A program made the position numbers and the translations under genes. Shown here in pieces: positions 8,436-17,133 of a stretch of DNA of 64,000 bases. The stretch comes from Hyphomicrobiales bacterium (GTDB lineage: Bacteria > Pseudomonadota > Alphaproteobacteria > Rhizobiales > Rhizobiaceae), in contig UBQW01000065.1 of NCBI GenBank assembly GCA_900467745.1, positions 38,395 through 102,394 of the forward strand, given 5' to 3'. Position 1 is the stretch's first letter. Each line of letters begins with the position of its first letter. A model generated the notes under the pieces. That model ran no database searches. It saw only the letters and a program-made list of their open reading frames with translations, and was not told the DNA's origin.

Positions 8436-11279
8436 TTACGAAGCTTCATCTACACGCGAGAGCGCGATCTTGAGGCTCGCGAGCTGGACCGTCAGCTCTT
8501 CCAGACGTTCCCGTTCGGCTGCTACGACCTCCGGGTTGGCGTTGGCGACGAACTTCTCGTTGGAGAGCTTGCCGTTGATCCTTGCCATTTCTGCCTCGGT
8601 CTTGGCGATCGCCTTTTCGAGGCGGGCCTTCTCGGCGCCGAGATCGATCAGCGCGCCGAGCGGCAGGCAGACCGTCGCTTCGCCGGCCACGATCTGGGCC
8701 GCACCCTTCGGCGCCTGCTCGGCCAGCGAAATGCCATCGACACGCGCCAGGCGCTTGATCGCCGCATCGTGGCGCGACAGCCGGTCACGCGTCAGGCTGT
8801 TGGCGTTGACGAAGACAAGCGGGGCTACGGCCGACGGCGGTACGTTCATTTCGGAGCGAACCGAGCGGATATCGGAGACGAGGTCGATCAGCCAGTTGAT
8901 CTCGTCGGCTGCCGCGTCGTCGGCGTAGGACGGCGACGGCCATTCGGCGTGGCAGACCAGGCCATCACGCTCGCGGCCCTCGCCTGCCGTATGCGCCCAA
9001 AGCTCTTCGGTCATGAAGGGCATGAAGGGATGCAGCAGCTTGTAGATCTCTTCCAGAACGTAGGCGACGCAGGACTGCGCCTCCTTCTTGGCGCCCTCGT
9101 CCGTGCCGCCGAAGATCGGCTTCAGCAGTTCGAGATACCAATCGCAGACCTGGTTCCAGACGAAACGATAAAGCACGCCGGCGGCATCGTTGAAGCGATA
9201 GGCTTCGATCGCCTCGGTGAGGTCGCGTTCGGTGCGGGACAGTTCCGTCAGGATCCAGCGGTTGACCGTGAGTTCGGCGGCTTCAGGAATGAAATGCGGG
9301 TCGTTGACGACGCCGTTCATCTCGGCGAAGCGCGTGGCGTTCCACAGCTTGGTGCCGAAGTTGCGATAGCCGGCGATGCGGGCCGGATCGAGCTTCACGT
9401 CGCGCCCCTGGGCCGCCATGATCGCCAGCGTGAAACGCAGCGCGTCGGCGCCGTACTCGTCGATGAGTTCCAGCGGGTCGATGACGTTGCCCTTCGACTT
9501 CGACATCTTCTGGCCGTTCTTGTCGCGAACCAGCGCGTGGATATAGACCGTATGGAACGGCTCGACCGGAACGCCGTCCTCGTCCTTCATGAAATGCAGA
9601 CCCATCTGCATCATGCGAACAACCCAGAACGGGATGATATCGAAACCGGTGACCAGAACGTTGGTCGGGTAGTAGCGAGCAAGCTCGGGCGTCTTTTCCG
9701 GCCAGCCGAGGGTCGAGAACGGCCAGAGAGCGGAAGAGAACCAGGTGTCGAGCACGTCTTCGTCACGCGTCAGGATTTCGCCGGGCTGGAAGTTCTCGAG
9801 CTTTTCCTCGACCCAAGCCTTCCAAGGTCCTTCGTGAGCGATGTAGTGCTGGATGGCGGCCTGCAGGGCCTCTTCCTCGGTCTTCTCGACGAAGACCTGG
9901 CCATCGGGACCGTACCAGGCGGGAATCTGGTGACCCCACCACAGCTGACGGGAAATGCACCAAGGCTGGATGTTTTCCATCCATTGGAAATAGGTGTTTT
10001 CCCAGTTCTTGGGCACGAAATTGGTGCGGCCTTCGCGGACGGACGCGATAGCCGGCTGGGCCAGCGTCTTGTTGTCCACCCACCATTGGTCGGTCAGGCG
10101 CGGCTCGATCGGCACGCCGCCGCGGTCGCCATGCGGAACCACGTGCTTGTGCGGCTCGATCTTGTCGAGCAGGCCTGCCTCTTCGAAAATCTCGACGATG
10201 ATCTTGCGGGCGGTGAAACGGTCCTGGCCTTCCAAGCGGTCCCAGGCACCATGGAGTGCTGCCGGATGGTCGAGACCTTCGAGGAAATCCTCGTTCTCCT
10301 TGATCGAGATCGAGGCATCGATGTTCATGACGTTGATGGCGCGCAAACCGGCGCGCTTGCCGACCTCGAAGTCGTTGAAGTCATGCGCCGGCGTGATCTT
10401 GACGGCGCCGGTGCCGGCTGTCGGATCGGCGTAGTCATCCGCGACGATCGGGATTTTGCGGCCGACGATCGGCAGGATGACATGCTTGCCGACGATCGAC
10501 TTGTAGCGCTCGTCTTCAGGATTAACCGCGATGCCGGTATCGCCGAGCATCGTCTCCGGACGGGTCGTTGCGACGACGATGTAGTCGCGCATCTCGAATT
10601 CCGTCGGCTTGCCTTCCTCGTCGAAAGCGATCGGGTACTGGTAGGTGACGCCCGCTTCCAGCGGATAGCGGAAGTGCCAGAGATTGCCCTTGACCTCCAG
10701 CTGCTCGACTTCCATGTCCGAAATCGCGGTCAGGAGCTTCGGGTCCCAGTTGACGAGACGCTTGTCCTTGTAGATCAGGCCTTCCTTGTAGAGGCTGACG
10801 AAGACTTCGAGGACGGCCTCGGAGAGGCCTTCGTCCATGGTGAAGCGCTCGCGCGACCAATCACAGGAGGCGCCGAGGCGCTTCAACTGATTGAAGATCA
10901 GGCCACCCGACTCGTTCTTCCACTCCCAGACCTTCTCGATGAAGGCTTCGCGGCCCATGTCGCGGCGGCCCGGAAGCTGCTGTTCCATCAGCTTGCGCTC
11001 GACGACCATCTGCGTGGCGATGCCGGCATGGTCCATGCCCGGCTGCCACAGCACGTCCTTGCCGCGCATGCGCTCGAAGCGGACCATGATGTCCTGCAGC
11101 GTGTTGTTCAGCGCGTGGCCCATGTGCAGCGAACCCGTCACGTTCGGCGGCGGGATCACGATGGTGAAGCTTTCAGCGCCCGGCTTGGCGTTGGCGCCCG
11201 CGCGGAAAGCGTCCGCCTCGTCCCATTTCGCGGCGATCTTCGGTTCAACGGCTGCGGAATCGTAGGTCTTTTCGAGCAT
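8436..11279 (-). CDS. valS: Valyl-tRNA synthetase
   Basis: Charges tRNA-Val with valine. The 947-residue protein has the class Ia HIGH motif (PPPNVTGSLHMGHALNN, about residue 37-53), the large CP1 editing domain, the KMSKSKGNVIDP loop (about residue 550) and the C-terminal coiled coil rich in KARLEKAIAKTEAEM-type heptads. I take MLEKTYDSAAVEPK as the start because it matches the family; a further upstream start adds 20 residues. It follows popZ on the same strand but popZ has its own terminator. Confidence 0.97.
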   Translation of the reverse strand: MLEKTYDSAAVEPKIAAKWDEADAFRAGANAKPGAESFTIVIPPPNVTGSLHMGHALNNTLQDIMVRFERMRGKDVLWQPGMDHAGIATQMVVERKLMEQQLPGRRDMGREAFIEKVWEWKNESGGLIFNQLKRLGASCDWSRERFTMDEGLSEAVLEVFVSLYKEGLIYKDKRLVNWDPKLLTAISDMEVEQLEVKGNLWHFRYPLEAGVTYQYPIAFDEEGKPTEFEMRDYIVVATTRPETMLGDTGIAVNPEDERYKSIVGKHVILPIVGRKIPIVADDYADPTAGTGAVKITPAHDFNDFEVGKRAGLRAINVMNIDASISIKENEDFLEGLDHPAALHGAWDRLEGQDRFTARKIIVEIFEEAGLLDKIEPHKHVVPHGDRGGVPIEPRLTDQWWVDNKTLAQPAIASVREGRTNFVPKNWENTYFQWMENIQPWCISRQLWWGHQIPAWYGPDGQVFVEKTEEEALQAAIQHYIAHEGPWKAWVEEKLENFQPGEILTRDEDVLDTWFSSALWPFSTLGWPEKTPELARYYPTNVLVTGFDIIPFWVVRMMQMGLHFMKDEDGVPVEPFHTVYIHALVRDKNGQKMSKSKGNVIDPLELIDEYGADALRFTLAIMAAQGRDVKLDPARIAGYRNFGTKLWNATRFAEMNGVVNDPHFIPEAAELTVNRWILTELSRTERDLTEAIEAYRFNDAAGVLYRFVWNQVCDWYLELLKPIFGGTDEGAKKEAQSCVAYVLEEIYKLLHPFMPFMTEELWAHTAGEGRERDGLVCHAEWPSPSYADDAAADEINWLIDLVSDIRSVRSEMNVPPSAVAPLVFVNANSLTRDRLSRHDAAIKRLARVDGISLAEQAPKGAAQIVAGEATVCLPLGALIDLGAEKARLEKAIAKTEAEMARINGKLSNEKFVANANPEVVAAERERLEELTVQLASLKIALSRVDEAS

Positions 11280-11345
11280 TTTTGGACCAAATCTGGAGGT
11301 TTTCTGGATGCGGGTTGTAAATAGGATGCCCGCCAGCAAGTCAAT

Positions 11346-11375
11346 AAAAAAGCCGCCCCGGGGACCGGAGCGGCT
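11346..11375 (-). terminator. Rho-independent terminator of popZ
   Basis: Minus-strand 11-bp stem (AGCCGCTCCGG with CCGGGGCGGCT, one G-T pair), three-base loop, then TTTTTTA. Located between the popZ stop and the valS start. Confidence 0.85.
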
Positions 11376-11399
11376 CTTCGTAAAAAGCGACGGATCCGA

Positions 11400-12329
11400 T
11401 CAGCGGCGCGGGCCGCGCGCCACGCGCTCGATCTCTTCGCGCACGAGGCGCTCGACCAGGGTCGGCAGATTGTCGTCGAGCCAGTCGCGCAGCATCGGGC
11501 GCAGCATGTCTTCGGCGATCTCGTCCAGCGAGCGGCGCTCGGCGCCATCGATGGCGGCGGCCAGTTCCTCGAAGGAGCGGGCGATCTGCAGGCCGGCATC
11601 CTGCGACAGCAGCGACTGCTGGGTTTCGTCCATCAGGCTCGGCAGAAGGCGGTCCGACAGCGGCGCGGCGACCGGCTCGGCGAAAAGCGGCTGAGCTGCA
11701 GCCATCGGCGAAGCAGCCATGGGCGGAGCGATGGCGACCTGCTCCTGAACCGGCGCTGCCACGGGCTGAACGGTTTCGGCCTCTACAGCCATCGGCTGCT
11801 GAGACGGCATTTCGAATGCCATCGCGGCCGGTTCTTCGACCAGCACGGGCTCAGGCGTACGCTGAGCCACCAGGGCGGCCTGGTGCTCCTCGACTGCCTG
11901 CTGCGGCTGCGCTTCCATGACAGGGGCCGGTGCGACGGGTGCCGGCTGCTGGCGGAACTCGAGGGGCGGTTCGCGCTGCGGCTGAAGCGTGTTGCGCTCG
12001 GAGGCGGCGCGAACGCGGGCGGCGACATCGGCGAGCGACATGGCAGCACGGGGCGCTTCCTGAGCCGGTGCGGAGCCAGCGGAATTGGCGGCGACGAAGC
12101 GCGGATCGGTCTGCTGCGGTGCGGGATCGGGGAATTCCACGCCGGCATAGGCCTGATCAACCGTCAGATGAATGTCGGAGCCGTGATCGTCTTCATCATC
12201 ACCGTAAACAGGCGGCAGCGATGCGGAGAGTGCCCTGCCCGCGCCCGGCTCATTGCTTTCGATGATCTGGCGGATCGACGCCAGGATTTCTTCCATGGAC
12301 GGTTCACGCGCTACGCTTGGCTGAGCCAT
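11400..12329 (-). CDS. popZ: PopZ-type polar organising protein (DUF2497)
   Basis: PopZ self-assembles at the cell pole and tethers the chromosome origin region; in Agrobacterium it marks the growth pole. The 309-residue protein shows the expected three parts: a conserved N-terminal helix (SMEEILASIRQIIES, about residue 10-25), a long disordered Pro/Glu/Ala-rich linker (about 50-230), and the C-terminal oligomerisation helices (LRPMLRDWLDDNLPTLVERL, then VREEIERVARG). Start at MAQPSVAREPS fits the family. The Agrobacterium/Rhizobium linker is longer than that of Caulobacter PopZ. Located between valS and the isoaspartyl methyltransferase gene, all on one strand. Confidence 0.9.
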   Translation of the reverse strand: MAQPSVAREPSMEEILASIRQIIESNEPGAGRALSASLPPVYGDDEDDHGSDIHLTVDQAYAGVEFPDPAPQQTDPRFVAANSAGSAPAQEAPRAAMSLADVAARVRAASERNTLQPQREPPLEFRQQPAPVAPAPVMEAQPQQAVEEHQAALVAQRTPEPVLVEEPAAMAFEMPSQQPMAVEAETVQPVAAPVQEQVAIAPPMAASPMAAAQPLFAEPVAAPLSDRLLPSLMDETQQSLLSQDAGLQIARSFEELAAAIDGAERRSLDEIAEDMLRPMLRDWLDDNLPTLVERLVREEIERVARGPRR

Positions 12330-12494
12330 ATCTATCCCCGTTATTCTCAAACAACGACCGGATTGCGAGGTGTCGGCATCCGAATCACCCAGACTGTAGG
12401 ATAGCCGATCGGGGAAAAAAATCATCGCGAATCAAATGACTGCCGCTTTGCACAGTTTTCTCAAAGGTCAATGACTGCTTCGAAGGTCCGCCTC

Positions 12495-12522
12495 AAACAG
12501 AAACGGGCGCCAATGGCGCCCG
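12495..12522 (-). terminator. Rho-independent terminator of the pcm-like gene
   Basis: Perfect CGGGCGCC-N3-GGCGCCCG hairpin; on the minus strand it runs into TTTCTGTTTG. It starts 29 bases past the stop of the methyltransferase gene. Confidence 0.8.
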
Positions 12523-12551
12523 CATCATCATCAACCCACGTCGCGCGTTGC

Positions 12552-13214
12552 TTAGAACACGAATTCGCGTGCCTTGGCGAAACCCGGAAGCGGCTTGACG
12601 GAAGCGTTGAAGAAGACATTCTCGGAGACCGCGCCGCGCTCGCTGACGAACACAGTCGCACGCGCCGAGCCGCCATATCCCTTGATGGTGACAAGGCGGC
12701 CGCCTTCACGCAGCTGCGAGAAGAGCGAAGCCGGAACCTCTTCCACCGCGCCGTTGACGAAGATCAGGTCGTAGGGCGCGCCCTTGGCGCTGCCAGCTTC
12801 GAGCGATCCCGTTACGACGGATACGTTGGCGTAATCGGCAAGGTTTGCCGTTGCCTCGGCGGCAAGCGCTTCGTCTTCTTCGAGCGCCACAACGGAACCG
12901 GCGAGCTTGGAGAATAGCGCGGAAACATACCCCGTGCCGCAGCCGACATCGAGAACGACGTCATCCTTTGTCACGGCTGCAAGCTGCAGCAGCTTGGCGA
13001 GCGGCGACGACTGCATCAGGAAACGCGCCGGCTTGCCGGCTGCCGCCGGACAGATTTCGACGTCGGTGTCGATATAGGAGATCGCCTTGGATTTTTCCGG
13101 GACGAAAGCCTCGCGCGGCACGGCAAGGAAAGCGGCCTGAACGGAGTGAGAGGTGACATCCGTGGTGCGGATCTGGTTGTCGACCATGTTGGCGCGTGCC
13201 GTCTCGAAATTCAT
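12552..13214 (-). CDS. Protein-L-isoaspartate O-methyltransferase family protein
   Basis: SAM-dependent methyltransferase of the PIMT/Pcm family, which repairs isoaspartyl residues in aged proteins. The 220-residue sequence starts MNFETARANMVDNQIRT, has the PREAFVP and substrate-loop region (about residue 35-75) and the SAM-binding glycine motif DVGCGTGYVSAL (about residue 103-114). It belongs to the Rhizobiales subgroup that is somewhat divergent from E. coli Pcm, so repair activity is inferred. The gene ends 222 bases before popZ. Confidence 0.85.
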   Translation of the reverse strand: MNFETARANMVDNQIRTTDVTSHSVQAAFLAVPREAFVPEKSKAISYIDTDVEICPAAAGKPARFLMQSSPLAKLLQLAAVTKDDVVLDVGCGTGYVSALFSKLAGSVVALEEDEALAAEATANLADYANVSVVTGSLEAGSAKGAPYDLIFVNGAVEEVPASLFSQLREGGRLVTIKGYGGSARATVFVSERGAVSENVFFNASVKPLPGFAKAREFVF

Positions 13215-13414
13215 AGTGTCCTCTCGCCCAATGAAAAGCGCTTATTGCTCACCCGTGTCTTAATCGCAGGGGAACCGGCTTTCAAGGCTTCCTTAGCGAC
13301 TGCAGCAAGAATTCGGACGGTGTGGCCAATCGCCCAGGACCTTCAGAAAAATCCATGGTGACGTTCATAAGATTGTGATAATATTGCAACCGGAGGAATA
13401 AGGAGGAGAAGATC

Positions 13415-13516
13415 ATGTCAGTCATAGCTGAATATTTCTCGCTGTTCGACTTTTTCATCGTCGCCGCGCTGATCGCGATCATGTGCTGCGGGTTGCTCGG
13501 AAAAGAGACAAGCTGA
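13415..13516 (+). CDS. Very small membrane protein, 33 residues
   Basis: An ATG with an excellent ribosome site (AAGGAGGAGA, 6-7 bases upstream) opens a 33-codon frame beginning MSVIAEYFSLFDFFI and ending CCGLLGKETS. Residues 8-27 form one hydrophobic transmembrane helix (FDFFIVAALIAIMCCGLL). No function is known to me. Strong Shine-Dalgarno and helix support a real small protein; no homologue check was possible. Confidence 0.65.
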   Translation: MSVIAEYFSLFDFFIVAALIAIMCCGLLGKETS

Positions 13517-13613
13517 GATTTGGACATCGTCCCCCCGCAACCACGACGTTCAGGTGGTCGTCAGCTTTATTAGCGATGACTTGAACCACTAAGAACGAAG
13601 CCAGCGGGGTGTC

Positions 13614-13757
13614 ATGGCGAAATCAGCTCTCTTGGGTGGTCTCTTTATCGGAGGCCTGCTTGCAATTGTCGTGATGATACCGCTCGTGCATGCCAGCGTG
13701 CCTGGTGTAGCGACCAATGGCGTGTCGCCGCTCGTCTCGTTGCAGCGCGGCAACTGA
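13614..13757 (+). CDS. Small single-helix membrane or exported protein, 47 residues
   Basis: Starts MAKSALLGGLFIGG and has a hydrophobic stretch at about residues 4-26 (LLGGLFIGGLLAIVVMIPLV), then a short polar tail. It could be a membrane anchor or an uncleaved signal. The ribosome site (GCGGGGTGTC) is weak. It lies between the 33-residue gene and tRNA-Cys, both on the same strand. Function unknown. Confidence 0.45.
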   Translation: MAKSALLGGLFIGGLLAIVVMIPLVHASVPGVATNGVSPLVSLQRGN

Positions 13758-13934
13758 CAGAAGCCAACCGCGTCAAAACGGGCATTGGTGCCCATTCTTC
13801 GATGGCCGTTCGTCGGGTGATGTCCCATGGCTCACTTTGGCGCCTGAAATCCCCCAGGATTTTGAACAACCCCCTTGCGCTTGTTTTCTATTCATTCTAA
13901 ATGCCGCCCACGCTTTCGAAAGTAAGCGTCGTGA

Positions 13935-14008
13935 GGCCTCGTGGCGGAGTGGTGACGCAGAGGACTGCAAATCCTTGTACCCCGGTTCAATTCCGGGCGA
14001 GGCCTCCA
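13935..14008 (+). tRNA. tRNA-Cys (anticodon GCA)
   Basis: 74 bases with a 7-bp acceptor stem (GGCCTCG with CGAGGCC), discriminator T and encoded CCA, D-arm GGCGGAGTGG, anticodon stem-loop with CTGCAAA loop (GCA), and TTCAATTC T-loop. Confidence 0.96.
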
Positions 14009-14103
14009 AATTCTCACCGAAAAAAATGATGTACTTATAGGTGACGCCCTAGCCGTGCGCGGCCGATGCGCGCTCGCACGTCGAAACCCCCGCGCTCAGC
14101 ACT

Positions 14104-14135
14104 AAAAAACCTGACCGCTATCTAGCGATCAGGTT
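14104..14135 (-). terminator. Rho-independent terminator of the BA14K gene
   Basis: 12-bp stem with one mismatch and a four-base loop, followed on the minus strand by TTTTTTAG. Begins about 34 bases after the stop. Confidence 0.85.
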
Positions 14136-14168
14136 CATCGTTGTCGTCAAATCTTCGCGTTAGCTCGA

Positions 14169-14633
14169 TTACGGGCCTACGCACTGACGGCGGGGGCCGT
14201 TGTTGGGCTGGTAGGTGTTGTCTGAGGCGCGATAGGAGCGGTAGCGGCTGTAGCAATAGTCTACATGCGAACCGCCCGAGCGAACGCGAGGCTGCGATGC
14301 CAGTACGCCGCCGAGGATGGCGCCTGCAGCCAATCCACCGATAATCGCTCCGGTGTTATCGCTGTGACGGCGATAGTAGCGGTTGTCGTAGCGATTGTAG
14401 TCTCGGCGATAATAATCGCGACCTCGGTCGCTGTAGCGGTAGCGATCCCGGTTACCATAGCAGTTGCGGTAAGGGCCGCAGCGATCGCGATACTCCGGCT
14501 TTGGCTCATTCGGCAGGCCAGTCAGTCCATCGACAGCCTTGCCGCGCGGGTAACGCACATCGAAGGCGCTGGCAGGCGAGATGCTCCCCAGACATGTCAT
14601 CAACGCCACGGCGATAATGGCAAGTTTCTTCAT
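14169..14633 (-). CDS. BA14K-family exported protein
   Basis: 154-residue protein with a signal peptide (MKKLAIIAVALMTCLGS..., cleaved after ASA near residue 24). A very Arg/Tyr/Asp-rich low-complexity middle (about 45-95) is followed by a glycine-rich hydrophobic segment (AIIGGLAAGAILGGVL) and the BA14K C-terminal motif HVDYCYSRYRSYRASDNTY with QPNNGPRRQC. The Brucella 14-kDa immunoreactive protein is the family reference; lectin-like activity has been suggested for it. Start at MKKLAII is backed by GAGG upstream and the signal peptide. A C-terminal YQPNNG motif resembles BA14K proteins of rhizobia. Role is unknown. Confidence 0.85.
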   Translation of the reverse strand: MKKLAIIAVALMTCLGSISPASAFDVRYPRGKAVDGLTGLPNEPKPEYRDRCGPYRNCYGNRDRYRYSDRGRDYYRRDYNRYDNRYYRRHSDNTGAIIGGLAAGAILGGVLASQPRVRSGGSHVDYCYSRYRSYRASDNTYQPNNGPRRQCVGP

Positions 14634-14820
14634 TTCAGACCTCACAATCCACAGAGATGCTTTGTTCGTTGTCTCATGGCGGGATAACGCGCATTCCGGC
14701 AACTCGTTCCAATCACTTGGTTTTGCTCAGAATTTGTCAGCGAATACGGCGATTTCGTGAGGGTTAACCCTGCGCGCCCGAATGACCGCCCGGCACTTTC
14801 TTTGGTTTGGTCGCTGCTTT

Positions 14821-14838
14821 ATGACAGTTTTATGACAA
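14821..14838. promoter_or_regulatory. Pho box upstream of the orfA-pit operon
   Basis: Read on the minus strand, 14838-14821 is TTGTCAT-AAAA-CTGTCAT: two 7-bp half-sites 11 bases apart, as in PhoB boxes. It lies 22 bases before the DUF47 start. In Sinorhizobium the orfA-pit operon is repressed by PhoB under phosphate limitation; the location is consistent with that. Confidence 0.85.
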
Positions 14839-14860
14839 TACCCTTTCATGGATGGATACT

Positions 14861-15502
14861 ATGCTGAGCTGGTTTCGGAAACTCATGCCACGCGAAGACC
14901 GCTTCTTCGATCTCTTCGCGCAGCACGCGAAAACAGTCGTGGGTGCGGCCGAAGCGCTCAATGAACTGCTTTCCGGAAACGACACCGAAAAGCACTGCAC
15001 GCGCATCGTTACACTGGAAAACGAAGCCGACGATATTACCCGCGATGTCCTGCTCGCCGTTCGCCGCAGCTTCATCACGCCGTTCGACCGGGTCGACATC
15101 AAGGACCTCATCCAGTCGATGGATGACGCGATCGACATGATGCACAAGACGGTCAAGACCATCCGCCTGTTCGAGCAGAAGAGCTTCGATCCTGTCATGC
15201 AGGAGATGGGCAAGACGATCGTCGAGGCCGCCCATATGATCGCGGAGGCCATTCCGCTTCTCGACCGAATCAACGCCAACGCCCCTCGCCTGACGGCGAT
15301 CGCGGAAGCTGTGACGCGGATCGAGGGACGGTCGGACGAATTGCACGATCAGGGGCTGAAAGACCTCTTCCACAAGCATGGCGCCACAAACCCGATGGCC
15401 TACATCATCGGCAGCGAGATCTACGGTGAGCTCGAGAAGGTCGTCGACCGCTTCGAGGACGTCGCCAACGAGATCAGCGGCATCGTGATCGAGAACGTCT
15501 GA
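14861..15502 (+). CDS. DUF47 / PhoU-like Pit accessory protein
   Basis: 213-residue all-helical protein of the DUF47 (PhoU-related) family, the orfA of rhizobial orfA-pit operons; it is thought to modulate the Pit phosphate transporter. Conserved features are the N-terminal FRKLMPREDRFFDLF and the metal-binding-type LENEADDITRDV segment (about residue 50-65) and a second SDELHDQGLK region. Start is taken at MLSWFRKL; a start three codons upstream (14852) is possible and neither has a clear ribosome site. Its TGA shares one base with the ATG of pit, so the two are translationally coupled. Confidence 0.9.
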   Translation: MLSWFRKLMPREDRFFDLFAQHAKTVVGAAEALNELLSGNDTEKHCTRIVTLENEADDITRDVLLAVRRSFITPFDRVDIKDLIQSMDDAIDMMHKTVKTIRLFEQKSFDPVMQEMGKTIVEAAHMIAEAIPLLDRINANAPRLTAIAEAVTRIEGRSDELHDQGLKDLFHKHGATNPMAYIIGSEIYGELEKVVDRFEDVANEISGIVIENV

Positions 15503-16506
15503 TGGACGCCACCCTTGCCTTCCCGCTGCTTGCCGGGCTGATCGCGGTCGCGCTGTTCTTCGACTTTCTGAACGGCCTGCATGATGCGGCGAATTCGATC
15601 GCGACGATCGTCTCGACGCGCGTTCTGAGGCCGCAGTTCGCAGTTGCCTGGGCGGCCTTCTTCAATTTCATCGCCTTCCTGTTCTTCGGATTGCATGTCG
15701 CCGAGACGCTGGGGACCGGTATCATCGATCCGGCCATCGTCTCGCCGATGGTGATCTTCGCGGCGCTGATGGGCGCGATCATATGGAATATCGTCACCTG
15801 GGTATTCGGCATCCCCTCAAGCTCGTCGCATGCGCTGGTCGGCGGGCTGGTCGGCGCTGGGCTCGCAAAGGTCGGCTTCAGCTCGATCGTCTGGAGCGGT
15901 CTATTGAAAACAGCCGGCGCCATCGTCATGTCGCCGATGATCGGCTTTCTCCTGGCGCTGTTTCTCGTGCTCATCGTGTCGTGGCTCTTCGTGCGGCAGA
16001 CGCCGTTCGCGGTCGACCGCACCTTCCGCATCATGCAGTTCGTCTCGGCGTCGCTGTATTCGCTCGGCCATGGCGGCAATGATGCACAGAAGACCATGGG
16101 GATCATCGCCATCCTGCTTTATTCGCAGGGCTATCTCGGCGGCAGCTTCCACGTGCCGCTGTGGGTGGTGCTGTCCTGCCAGTCGGCTATGGCGCTGGGC
16201 ACGCTGTTCGGCGGGTGGCGCATCGTGCATACGATGGGATCGAAGATCACCCGGCTGAACCCGATGCAGGGCTTTTGCGCGGAGACCGGCGGCGCGCTGA
16301 CGCTGTTCGGCGCCACATGGCTCGGCATCCCCGTCTCGACCACACACACCATCACCGGCGCGATCATCGGCGTCGGCGCTGCGCGGCGGGTGTCTGCCGT
16401 GCGCTGGGGCCTTGCGGGCAATATCGTCGTCGCCTGGGTGGTGACGCTGCCGGCAGCCGCGTTGATCGCGGCCGCCTTCTATTGGATCGCCGGCCTCTTC
16501 GCCTGA
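15502..16506 (+). CDS. pit: Low-affinity inorganic phosphate transporter
   Basis: Inner-membrane phosphate symporter of the PiT family. The 334-residue protein has about ten transmembrane segments and the duplicated family signatures: FLNGLHDAANSIATIV near the N-terminus and YSLGHGGNDAQKTMGII in the second half, both with the conserved N-D pair. It overlaps the DUF47 stop by one base and shares the upstream Pho box, so it is expected to be active with ample phosphate and repressed under limitation, as known for Sinorhizobium pit. Confidence 0.95.
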   Translation: MDATLAFPLLAGLIAVALFFDFLNGLHDAANSIATIVSTRVLRPQFAVAWAAFFNFIAFLFFGLHVAETLGTGIIDPAIVSPMVIFAALMGAIIWNIVTWVFGIPSSSSHALVGGLVGAGLAKVGFSSIVWSGLLKTAGAIVMSPMIGFLLALFLVLIVSWLFVRQTPFAVDRTFRIMQFVSASLYSLGHGGNDAQKTMGIIAILLYSQGYLGGSFHVPLWVVLSCQSAMALGTLFGGWRIVHTMGSKITRLNPMQGFCAETGGALTLFGATWLGIPVSTTHTITGAIIGVGAARRVSAVRWGLAGNIVVAWVVTLPAAALIAAAFYWIAGLFA

Positions 16507-16516
16507 GCGATTAATT

Positions 16517-16801
16517 TCAGGAGGCGGAATTCCGCCTCCTGTGCCACCACACCGAAAATCGTCGTCTCATTCGCCGCGCGACATGCAGGTCGTGCGACAG
16601 CACCAGCACGCCGAGCGGAATCATCCAGAAGCCGAGAATCGGAAGAAAGCCCAGACATCCGCCAAAAATCAGCAGTCCGCCGATCAAAAGCCTTGCTATG
16701 CGCGACTTCGGCAGCGGAATGCGGGTCGGCCCCATCACGATGTGGCCGGTGGTGTGATCGATGCCAAAGCGTTTGGCGGTGTTTTTCGGTCTCTCGGTCA
16801 T
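16517..16801 (-). CDS. Small two-helix membrane protein (PGPGW-like)
   Basis: Conserved-type hypothetical of 94 residues if started at MTERPKNTAKRF; longer in-frame starts up to 16879 exist and the ribosome site is unclear. Two hydrophobic helices (ARLLIGGLLIFGGCLGF and ILGFWMIPLGVLVLS) are joined by a proline turn, then an Arg-rich tail (RRMRRRF). The layout resembles the PGPGW putative transmembrane family, but the motif is not exact. Function unknown. Its last codons are inside the 16519-16540 palindrome. Confidence 0.6.
   Translation of the reverse strand: MTERPKNTAKRFGIDHTTGHIVMGPTRIPLPKSRIARLLIGGLLIFGGCLGFLPILGFWMIPLGVLVLSHDLHVARRMRRRFSVWWHRRRNSAS
16519..16540. terminator. 22-bp perfect palindrome at the end of pit
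   Basis: AGGAGGCGGAATTCCGCCTCCT is a perfect palindrome 12 bases after the pit stop; it also encodes the last residues and stop of the convergent membrane-protein gene. No T run follows on + (GTGCC), so termination is plausible but unproven. Confidence 0.5.
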
Positions 16802-16918
16802 CCACAGCATGTGGGGATAACCTGAATGATTGCAAGGAGATGTCATTTTTTTGAAAAAACCGCTTGGCAAATCGAGCAAGCATTTGTATTAGCCCACTCA
16901 CACCGCGGCGAGCGGTGA

Positions 16919-16993
16919 TCCCTGGTAGCTCAGCGGTAGAGCATTCGACTGTTAATCGACAGGTCGCCGGTTCGAATCCGGCCCGGGGAGCCA
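16919..16993 (+). tRNA. tRNA-Asn (anticodon GTT)
   Basis: 75 bases with acceptor TCCCTGG/CCGGGGA, discriminator G, encoded CCA, anticodon loop CTGTTAA (GTT) and TTCGAATC T-loop. A terminator follows directly. Confidence 0.96.
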
Positions 16994-17000
16994 GTTTCTA

Positions 17001-17036
17001 AAAGGCCTGCATTGAAAAATGCAGGCCTTTTTCTTT
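17001..17036 (+). terminator. Rho-independent terminator of tRNA-Asn
   Basis: Perfect 13-bp stem (AAAGGCCTGCATT with AATGCAGGCCTTT) with a GAAA tetraloop and a T-rich tail, 8 bases after the tRNA CCA. Confidence 0.93.
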
Positions 17037-17133
17037 TCCGAAATCAAAGCGATAGGTTTTTCTCTCGGCGGCGGTGCGATTGTTTCATCCCCGTGGGCGA
17101 TTGAGCCACGGGGATAAAGACAAAGCGGCGACA

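Noticed and set aside
8430..11324. Very long open frame on the + strand opposite valS
   Set aside because: It is antisense to a clear valS; the protein has no recognisable domain and the frame follows from GC-rich codon structure.
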